20,207 bases of DNA from Botryllus schlosseri. Its lineage: Eukaryota; Chordata; Ascidiacea; Stolidobranchia; Styelidae. This document shows, piece after piece, positions 6,385 to 15,000 of this stretch; the first letter of the stretch is position 1; each line of letters opens with the position of its first letter. The notes below the pieces were generated by a model. That model worked only from the letters and a program-made list of their open reading frames with translations, was not told where the DNA came from and made no database searches. The position numbers and the translations under genes are program-made. The DNA lies in the NCBI GenBank assembly GCA_000444245.1, contig ATSW01004037.1, positions 1-20,207 on the forward strand, read 5' to 3'.

Positions 6385-9141
6385 CTGAAAGACAGCGAAG
6401 AAAACGATAATCAACTGTTCCATGACGACTTACGCAAACTCCTGGATTTTTTTAATTCGCAACGAAGAGCTAGAGCTACTCAATTTTCAAAATACGCTAC
6501 TAGAACTATAGAACTACTCAGTTTTCGTAACTCGCAATACTACAACTAATCATTTTTCAAAAAGTGTTGGAGGTTTATACTGGCTCCTCGCCACGTGATC
6601 CGTGTAAGTGACAGTGTCTTATAAAAGCCTAGAAATGGGCCGTGCTACAAGTCGGTAAGTACGGAATCAAAATAAAGAATATCGGCGTGGTGTAAAATGA
6701 CCAATGTAGTCGAAACACTGTGAATATCAAAAAAACTGTAGATTGGTACATAGTGCAAGTCTGGTTGTCCGTTCGAGGTATTCAGGAATGTACTGGGCCT
6801 GTGTATTGTATTACCCAGAGTTGGATACTAGAAAATATTTCGCTTTTCCGAATTTCATTAGAATTATAGCGAAACAGTACTTACTTACTGAATTCGCTAA
6901 ACGAGATTGAATTCCATTCGGAATTAGACAGGAATACAACAAAAGTTCATTATCATAAGCAAGAGAATGGCAAATGTCTGCACCAAGCTTATTGGCTCTT
7001 TACGGCTCTGCAGCATTTCCAGGAAAATCAGACATGTTAGAATCATACCGTATTACATCTGCTTGTAGCCTACTTGAGTGACCACTTTAACCACCTCTTC
7101 ACTGGCATCAGCCAATTTGCTTTCGATAGATATATTGGTTCCAGAATTCGAAGCCGGGTTGGGCGCAAATATACATCGCTGTCTCACGTTAGGGAATGGG
7201 ATTATCCCCACTCATATCGCACGCCTATGAATCGAGTTGCCGACGTTTGATCAAAACAGTCGTTTCGACTAGGGCTGGGCACAATGATTCGAGTACTCGA
7301 ATCTGAATCGAGTATTAATTTTAATGATTCGAGTCGAGTAGTAAAATACGTTTTTTTCGAGTACTGAAATTATAAGCACCTCGCAACTTAAAGTAAATTT
7401 ACTAACGAGAATTATAGTTTTGATATTATTTTCCACTGAGGAAGCCTTAAAACCTTGATTGACCGTGTCGCAGCATACGAGACATAGTACAAAGCTACGA
7501 ACGTTTCTGGAAATAACACATTTCCGACGTCATGATCATCCCACAACATAAGTATCTTTAGTGTGACGGATAACAGGCACTATGTTCTTTGTGGTGGCAT
7601 AAAAGGTACATATTTGAACTTTGACATAGTACATTCTGTTGTGACGTCATACTGGGCGATACTCGAATACTCGACTCGAAGCATATTACGTGATTCAGAA
7701 TCGAATCACTCAAGTACTCGATTTTGCCCAGCCCTAGTTTCGACTATTACTTTTCATGTTTATTTTTTCTATCGTAACCTTGTGGTGTTTTGAAATGGCG
7801 AAATTCTTGATAAACCGAACTTATCTGAAACTCACTGTTTTCCACCTTGTACATGCAATACTTTCTCCAATCGTACTCGTCGTTATACGGGAATACGGCG
7901 ATGTATTGCTTGTTTACGTCGTGCGTGGCTGGCATGAAACATTCGCCGTTGGGAGGTAGGTCGCAGCAATCCTCAACTAACTCCATATGCCCCGAATTAG
8001 ATCTGTCTCTGTAGAATATACGTATCGAGTGGTTACTATTATCAACTGCTGGTGCTCACAGTTCAGCATATGTATTACGTAGGCTGATTGCAAAAGAAAA
8101 ATAACCCAAGAACAAATGTTAAGTTTCATCAACTTAACGTCGAACCATTGGGAAAACAATACCCGCTTCGCACATATAAACTAATATCGTAACCAAAACA
8201 AGCCACAGTATCAATAAAACCATGAATTCAAAAGAGATGTGTGATCTCCACCGCGGAACAGGACAGCACATCCAGACACAAGATAGAGATTCGTGGGAGT
8301 GAGAGCAACTGAAGAATGAGTGCGAGAGGGTTGAAAGACCTTACCGAGAATACAAGAAATCGAAGACCTATGAATATTATGAAATTTGTGTCGTGGAGCA
8401 CAAGGCTTGACAAGGCGATAAGCTCTATAGAGTTGCGTGTGCCCCATTATTACAATACAAGATCTTTTAGAAGTAGATTCGAGTGAAGTAAATTTGGCAA
8501 TATGAATATATTGTTAATTACGATAATGAAAAGATCGAAGCGGTGTATAGGTCACCATCAATCAGCTTACCTGAGATATACCGAGTATGTCCAGTTCGCG
8601 GGCATCTGGCTATCGGTAACGTATTGACCAGGGGTGAAGTATAATTGTTCGTCGGTATCGACCAGCTTGTCTGGTTTGTGTTTCATATAAAGGCATCCTT
8701 CGATGTACATGTACGAATCTACATTGCGAGAAAAGATTTAACGGCCAGTCGACATGCATCAGTTCTAATCGTTTCCCGGAATACATCTTGAACACGGTCC
8801 ATCATACGGCAGCGAATGATCATAGGAAGTATACATTAGTTTCTAAAACTAAATGAACCATCCTGATTAGCGAAGATGTCAGCACCTGCCCCGTGTTTTT
8901 CTATGGAGCTATGGAGATGCGGTAAACTTGGGGACTGACTAATACAGCTTGAAACAAAACTGTCGTAGAATATTTGTGTGCTAGTTTGATACTTACCGAT
9001 CATGTCTTTAATACAGTGCGTGTCGATGCTACACATGTTTCCTTCATATGTACATTCGTCCAGGCGGTCAACAATACTTTTTCCCATTGCCATTTGCAGG
9101 AGCAAAGCTAGAACCGCGGTGATAGCAGTTGAAGTAGTCAT
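6281..9141 (-). CDS. novel secreted cysteine-rich repeat protein, 4 exons, 189 aa (whole span)
   Basis: I do not recognise a named family. Exons are 8997-9141, 8571-8718, 7836-8008 and 6281-6384, read right to left. Lengths of 145, 148, 173 and 104 nt give 570 nt, with junction phases 1, 2 and 1, all in agreement. Donors are GTAAGT, GTAAGC and GTGAGT, and the last acceptor has a strong pyrimidine tract. The product starts with a signal peptide (about 1-20: TAVLALLLQMAMG) and then has ten cysteines (30, 37, 43, 57, 112, 113, 121, 149, 162, 172). About four imperfect units of roughly 40 aa can be aligned: RLDECTYEGNMCSID, LVDTDEQLYFTPG, LVEDCCDLPPNGECFMP and PIEDCVEGEEIFMP. Units three and four share FMP, then about ten residues, then a [YR]I[AT]V[FY]P block. 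No transmembrane segment follows, so an extracellular soluble protein is likely. The function is unknown. Confidence 0.8.
6455..6563. repeat. three imperfect tandem units of about 35-40 bp
   Basis: The units each run from a CGC start (CGCAACGA, CGCTACTAG, CGCAATAC) through a GAGCTACTCAATTTTC / GAACTACTCAGTTTTC / CAACTAATCATTTTTC block. The third unit is shorter. It lies in the third intron of the minus-strand gene. Confidence 0.5.
6565..6710 (+). promoter_or_regulatory. E-box, TATA box and AATAAA cluster (orphan promoter or old solo LTR)
   Basis: CACGTG (6592-6597), TATAAAAG (6620-6627), a GTAAGT donor-like site (6655-6660) and AATAAA (6671-6676) fall within 85 bp on the plus strand. No coding exon follows. 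The order promoter then nearby poly(A) signal, with TGTTGG at 6565 on the left, also resembles a solitary LTR, but no clear end or target duplication was found. Either reading is tentative. Confidence 0.3.
6825..7060. repeat. dispersed repeat B, copy 1
   Basis: Blocks in common with 17995-18325 and 19110-19450, in the same order: CGCTTTTCCGAATTTCATTAG, GAATTATAGC, GAATGGCAAATGTCTG, and CAGCATTTCCAGGAAAATC. It is the most diverged of the copies. Class unknown; no coding capacity. Confidence 0.45.
7270..7736. mobile_element. hAT-type MITE, 467 bp, with 8-bp target duplication
   Basis: The ends TAGGGCTGGGCA and TGCCCAGCCCTA form an inverted repeat and are flanked by perfect GTTTCGAC duplications (7262-7269 and 7737-7744). 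Eight-base duplications with TAGGGCTGGGC ends are typical of hAT-family MITEs. The interior near both ends is rich in TCGAGTACTCGA-like palindromic words; there is no transposase. It lies in intron 3 of the minus-strand gene, about 100 bp from its donor. Confidence 0.93.
7836..8008 (-). CDS. cysteine-rich secreted protein, exon 3
   Basis: The acceptor TATTCTACAG precedes a 173-nt exon entered in phase 2 (AG|A gives Arg98) and left in phase 1 at AACA|GTGAGT. It encodes ELVEDCCDLPPNGECFMP followed by a YIAVFPYN block and KYCMYKVEN. If the donor is skipped, the frame continues 29 codons to a TAA at 7747-7749, so an intron-retained short C-terminus is possible. Confidence 0.8.
8571..8718 (-). CDS. 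cysteine-rich secreted protein, exon 2
   Basis: The acceptor TTTTCTCGCAATGTAG opens a 148-nt exon that completes the split codon G|AT (Asp49) and ends CTCAG|GTAAGC in phase 2. It encodes SYMYIEGCLYMKHKP, then LVDTDEQLYFTPGQYV and the sequon-bearing PANWTYSVYL. Only this frame is open through the exon with both junction phases satisfied. Confidence 0.8.
8997..9141 (-). CDS. cysteine-rich secreted protein, exon 1 (signal peptide)
   Basis: The start ATG (minus strand 9141-9139) opens a signal peptide of about 20 residues, then DECTYEGNMC. The exon ends ATGATCG|GTAAGT in phase 1. The start is supported by the signal peptide directly after it and by an acceptor 11 nt upstream. Confidence 0.82.
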
Positions 9142-9154
9142 AATGGTAAATGCT
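9142..9154 (-). promoter_or_regulatory. 3' splice acceptor 11 nt before the ATG of the cysteine-rich gene
   Basis: On the minus strand TATAGTACTTTCAG ends at 9153 and is followed by CATTTACCATT and the ATG. As for the other two genes in the window, the 5' UTR after the acceptor is only a few bases long, which fits a trans-spliced leader or a short 5' UTR exon junction. Confidence 0.55.
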
Positions 9155-11350
9155 GAAAGTACTATAAGTACCTCTGTGTATGATTAAATTCTGGGGAAAT
9201 AAATGTTAGAGTTACAGTAGTAAACGGCGAAACATCCAATAATACATAATGCGGAGGCGACTATTTCGCCTTGACCGCATATTCACTGCAGGAAGTCGCG
9301 GTTGCAGTTCCGGTCTATGAGAAACCGATTTGTGATCATGAGTTTTATATCTCGATACAACGTCCGACGAGAAGTGCGTCGGGGAAGCACGTCACGTGAA
9401 AGCAATGTGGTATTGAATGAGTTAACATCAGGAATACCTAGTCTAGGTAACTAGTCTATAGATATCCCCGGTGAACCTGAACATCAACTGATATCCATTG
9501 TCGCGGAGCGAACGATCTATACGCCGAACGTGTCAAATAAGCAACAGCTTTGCCGTCTTTTAAAAGCCAGACAAGAAGCAACCACTTACTTGCTTCTTCG
9601 AATTGATCCAGAACAGAGTAGACTGCAATTGCTGTTTTATCGAATAAACTACCACAGCCGTGTGACACGGCATTGCCTCCATCGCGACCACGAAAAAGAC
9701 CCTCAAGTTAAACCTATTTGGTGCATAGCTCGTTGCAGAATATACGCACGTGTTAATTACAGGCATAATACGTTTTGCAATTGCAAAGTTTGTCGCGGAC
9801 TAGAAACTACCCAGGGGACGATCTACCGGTGTACCAGACTTTGCATTTTCCAGTTTAATTTGCGTACAATAGTTGGTCATCTACCAGAAAACAAGCGTTG
9901 GATAGAATGTGTATATGGAACTGAATAGAAAGGCATTGGAAGTTAAGATACAAACTGTAGTGTGGGAGGAAGCAGACCATATACAAATTACGAGGTATAA
10001 CGTTCATACAGGTAATAAGCATTCGAAAAAACATATCGCCGTATGGAACGCAGAGCAATGAAAGCTCTTGTCTATGCGTACGCCGTACGTACACTTTTCG
10101 AAAGCTACCGTACCTGCAGACCACCCAATACACTGCAGAGCACACGAAATACAACTGCAGGTGAATGGTCTGTACTGCACTATTTTATATAGCCGACGTG
10201 TAGGTAGATATAGGCATTTTCATGTGTATATAGGGAAATAGATTATTATCGAATGCTTACATTGCAATTGTCACGAAATATTGCCTTTATTGTTTGTATT
10301 CATATATCTTTATTTCTAGGTGTATTTTCGACCATATTGTTTTGCCGGATCAATGCTGTGATGAACTACCATAGCTACTCATTAGCTGTGCATTGCAATA
10401 ATAGAGCTGGAGCCGAGTCTCCCAATAGTATAAGATCTAATGCCCATGTGATACCTGAATTTGGGAATGAAGCCACAATCGAAGATTTCTGAAGTATCTT
10501 TTTCGCAGCACATAGTCGCATACGGAGGGAATCCTACATCAGACATTTTCTCACCAAACAGAGATAAGAATTCATCTGACTAATTACGGCAAAAGTATAT
10601 TTGCTCTTGCTTGATCCTGTTGGCGACATTTCGTTAACAAATTCTTCATCAGGGTGCGATAATTACTCACGCAGCCACGGTCGTTGCAATGTTAAAATCT
10701 TGGTATTCTCGTGTTAGCAGAGCCTTTTTTCTTGACTTGATAGGCTATTAGACATGTCTTAATTCCACCCAATCATAGGCGCTCGCTTTCAAACAAAGGG
10801 GAGGTTTTAGTTAGAGAATGTAGTCCCCGTAACTTGCATGACTGTCAGGAACTGCCATGATTTTCGGAGTAAGTCGGTCAACTATAACATGAAATATTTA
10901 ATATTACTGAGGTAGTTTTCGTTTGTTTGAAACAACGCAAGATCGTAATACAATGAGAGATCGGAAGAAGTCTATAAGCGATTTCTTGACATCGAGATAT
11001 TTTGATGTTTTTCGGCTTTCTCGGTATTTGCATATCTTCACTTGTGAGCCGGTGCAGTAAACTTTTCACAATACTATAGTGGCCATGTTCGGATGCTTTA
11101 AGATTCATGTTAGGGTTAGTAGGTTATTTGGAGTTAGTATAATAGTAGACTATAGATCTGATTAAATGCCATTTATATATCGAATGGTTCTTGGTACAAC
11201 CAATTCCAATAGCATGAAAAAAATCANGAATCAAAATTGATTATTATTCGATTGGCAAACACAAATGGCAACACATGCGAAGTTTCACATATGAAGATTC
11301 TGCTGTCTCATTTTAGTAAATGTAACGTGTATGATCCATTCTATCTNGTA
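9155..11350. other. 2.2-kb intergenic region between divergent genes
   Basis: It should hold the promoters of both the minus-strand cysteine-rich gene and the plus-strand fibrinogen gene, but no clear core promoter motif stands out. A 132-codon plus-strand frame (9530-9928), a 79-codon frame (10253-10492) and a 76-codon minus frame (10878-11108) have no recognisable domain, and frames of this size are expected by chance at this base composition. Confidence 0.5.
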
Positions 11351-11368
11351 TTCTATTTAGAAGTAATC
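11351..11368 (+). promoter_or_regulatory. 3' splice acceptor 8 nt before the fibrinogen-gene ATG
   Basis: TTCTATTTAG ends at 11360, followed by AAGTAATC and ATG at 11369. This repeats the arrangement seen at the other two genes and supports the chosen start over in-frame upstream codons from 11237. Confidence 0.5.
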
Positions 11369-12065
11369 ATGAGTCTCAAGCAGGTAATTGTACTCATAGC
11401 GGCCTCATTCCATATCGCAGCATGCTCGTCTGGGGCAGGATCTGGATCAGATGAGGAATATTTCGGATATTATCATCAAACTCAATCTACAGATACAGTT
11501 ATTCATGAAATCACCAACGACCAGTACGTTGACACGTCGTCGGATTACGTAACAACAGCACCAGCGATGCCTGACGAGCAGCCGTGTAAAACCAAAGGAG
11601 ACTGTGGCGTCACAGTAGCATCATCCGCCACGCATGTCATCAGTCTTCATATTGAGGACGAGGACGTTTACGAAGAAGCATTTACAAAGCCTTCAAATTC
11701 CAAATACATCTCCGAAAATGGATACTATTACCTAAAATCCGAAACTCAAAAGGTAGTAAACGCCATTCTCGACAAAATCGACAGCAGCGAACGTGTTTTA
11801 CCCAGATTTGAAGAAAATGTTTGTAAAAGACTCGACGCCCTTGAACTAGGCATTGAGCGGGTTCTGGAATCGGTGAAAATATCCCATCTAAAATCACCTG
11901 AGACTAAGTCGGAGGTCATCCCTGAGCTTGTCGCTACCGAAACCTGGTCTTACATCGATTCCAAGTTCACGGAGCTGAAATCGAAGCTGATAGAAGCCAA
12001 CGAGAAAATTAAGAGCGATTTCGAAGCTAGAATCAATGAGGTGTTGAAAACATACGACCAAAGAC
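11369..12065 (+). CDS. FReD gene exon 1: signal peptide, acidic region, coiled coil
   Basis: Encodes residues 1-232 and the first base of the next codon, ending AAAGAC|GTAAGT (phase 1). The open frame would read only five more codons to a TAG, and the perfect donor argues for splicing. Heptad-like hydrophobic spacing is visible in [18 protein letters not shown] and [19 protein letters not shown]. Confidence 0.9.
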
Positions 12066-15000
12066 GTAAGTTATTAGCATAGATGGTCGGTAACGAAATG
12101 GCTCTATAATTTTTCCAAGACCGCAATTATAGGTCTTGTATACACGTGCAATCCTTACTGAAATGGTAACGTTTTTATACCGCTGCCACTTCTACTTTTT
12201 GGCCTGATTTTTACATTAAAAATTTTGAACAGCAGAAGGTAGTTTTGGGATAAGTTTTCATCACTTTCATGGGCGAATTCGTCATAGGAACCGCAACGCT
12301 AACTACTTTTTCCACCCTTGAATTGAGGTACATAAATTCAACCACTGCCCCAGACTCATTTAGTTAATATACCAGCATGGACAATGCAATAGAAAACGCA
12401 ACATCAAATGGCGTTATGTCACTATTTTAGTTACATTTTCCAGCTTCACTGAAAAATCCGCATCGAAACGAGTCTGGTTCGTATAAGAAATCTGTGATTA
12501 ACGTCTTGACGAGGGACGTGTCTCACAAGGTGAGTTTGAAGAAATATATATAAGCAAATTATATATGAGCAATGCAGTTATTCAATACTGGGTACAGCTA
12601 TTATAGGATAAGTTTCTGGTTAGACAGTCGTGAATTAATGTCGATTTACAATGTATAACACCCCTGAAACTTTTTATGATCGCCATGCAAGTACTATATT
12701 GGGTCTGTTTCATATGAAACTGCATTTGAAATATAGATGTTTAAAAAATGCAACTAGTTCATTTTTTCTATTATTAATTTGATAAACAGTTAAAACAAGT
12801 CAGAAGTCCAGCTATAACATCATTTAACAACAACAAAAGTGAACGCTTGTGTTCGAAAAACCACTGAGTAGACATCCAGGAGTTAAAACGCAGAACTGCT
12901 AAAGAGAATAGCACAAGCAGAGAAATATAGCCTAATCGAACACTTGGCTACTGGAATTTAACGAATGTCAGCATTTGTCTTATCAGAGCGAAGGCGATTC
13001 ATCGTGTCGACACTGCTGCCAAGTGCTACTGAAATCCAAGATTGAATCCCCTCACACTAATCGAAAAGATGTGAGTGCAGGCTATACCTGAGTGAAAATC
13101 TAAGCTACTTTGCTGAGTGCGTTTCACATTTACATTGTTCAGGAAAGAGAAGTCGATAATGAAGATCTTCCTGGGCGAAGCATTCTGATAGAACAAGGTT
13201 TGTTTTGGACCAGGAACTATTACTTTTTAATCTTAGAGGACAAATGAAAGACTAGAATCTATACCGTTTCCCTACGGACAGATCGTAAATCAAGTCCTGT
13301 GAATCTTCGGTGGGATCAACGGTCATCAAAGACCGTTCAAGGAACTGACAATGGAGACCATTCAAGTGTATTAGGAAAACTAGCTCGCCTAACCCATGAT
13401 GGTAGGCATAAACCGGCTCTCACAAAGTTCTGGAGAACTGAAAATCGGATGGTAGATGGACTTAAGAGAAGCATAGGAGATTCGGTAGTGATATTTCGTT
13501 CTGATCTCCNCACTCGANAAGAAAACAAAGANTCAACCAGACACATGACGCTTTACTCTGGTGAGGACNAAGCGCATACGTGTCTTTAACCTAAACTTAT
13601 TCGCCTTGTTCAGAAAACTCAAGTCATTGATGATATGTTCAGTCACTCAAATAATACGCCATAATGACGATCAAATANCTTACACATTGTGCCAGTGGGG
13701 ANTAGCNTATTATCNGAGAGATGAAGGCTTTATAGTAGGGTTACCATACTTCCTCCTTTAAGAGGATTTGTCTTCCTTTTTCGGGNTATCGAAAANGTCC
13801 TCCGAGGGCGCNCAAATNNTCTGCCTTTCGGAAGTTCGTACTCCTTTATAGCTTTGACAGCCGGGCGATGATATTGTTCAGGCACAACTAACAAAACGTC
13901 TGAAATGAGGCGTAATCTGGAATCTGGACTTTCGTATTTCGGTAGTCGAGTTTTAAAAATGACCTTTTTTAGTCAACACTACGATATTTACAGTAAAATT
14001 ACCCGTTTTCTCGTCCTCCATTATTGATATTAATGTTTGTAAAAAGTGTCCTCTTTTCCGAACCTCATGGTAACCCTATTTATAGTCAATAATCTTACGA
14101 TGTTTTGATAAATATTACCGAATTGTCACAGATAGCCCGACTCATTGTGGCGATGTATACGCGATGGGTCAGCGGAAAAGCGGGGTTTACAGCATAAGCC
14201 CGCTAGGTCACGATTCGTTTGAAGTATATTGTGACATGGACACAGATGGGGGAGGCTGGACTGTATTACAGCGAAGGTAATATTAATATTTTTTTACAAT
14301 TCGACTTAAGACAGTATTCATTTGACGGGTACTATGACCATTTCTGTGACTAGGGCATTATATAGCAGCGGTTCTCAACCGCCGGTCTGTGACAAGTTTC
14401 CTGCCGGTCCGCCAAAAATATACTTGAATATTATATCACAATCCCAAAACGCAAGAAGCTGGACGCTTTTCCATTAACTAGAGAAATATAACATCGAATT
14501 GTAAATTTGTTTGGAAATTTGGAAAATACTTTTCTAAATTGCATCCTTGAGAGTTCATGGTCTACTTTGAACAGCAGAGGCTATATGGCGAAAAGCAAAG
14601 TCACATCCCTCTTCAAACGATGACGAACAACCATAATCGAGTTGATGGTCTTTAACAGGACTTACCAGGCTTCGCCTTGCAGAAACTTCAATCGAACCAC
14701 ATACAAATATTTGATATAAAAAGGCAGCATTAAATTAAATTTCCAATATTACACAGAGTTCCAAACATATATTGTAATTAAATTTAGAGTTAATTTTGAT
14801 TTTTGAAGATTCACCTGTCGGCAACGTTTTTTTTTGCAGTTTTACCGGTCCGCGAGGTCTAAAAGGTTGATAACCGCTGCATTATAGGATTGCAACCGAC
14901 TGTATATACATATACAATGCAATATGTACAATATTTGGACAAGAGTGAGCAGCCAATATAATTAAGACTCGTTTATTCACTTTCGAATTCACTGAACCAT

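Larger units (their letters stand above)
6385..7835 (-). other. intron 3 of the cysteine-rich gene
   Basis: This 1451-bp intron begins GTGAGT at the donor (7830-7835) and ends in a pyrimidine-rich acceptor. It contains a hAT-type element, one copy of dispersed repeat B, a short tandem repeat and a TATA/E-box cluster. Confidence 0.75.

Noticed and set aside
8211-8447. Minus-strand frames and a 23-nt potential microexon (ending CTCG|GTAAGG) in intron 2 of the cysteine-rich gene
   Set aside because: Exons 2 and 3 join in phase without it and conserve the repeat pattern; including it would shift the frame.
9530-9928. 132-codon plus-strand open frame rich in Cys and Arg
   Set aside because: No signal peptide, domain or splice context; a frame of this length is about what chance gives in 20 kb at this composition.
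9914-10492. Possible two-exon gene joining a short frame ending at a GTAATA donor near 10012 to the frame after TTTATTTCTAG near 10319
   Set aside because: The phases do agree, but the donor is weak, there is no upstream acceptor or convincing start, and no domain appears in the product.
10878-11108. 76-codon minus-strand frame
   Set aside because: No homology recognised and no splice partners.
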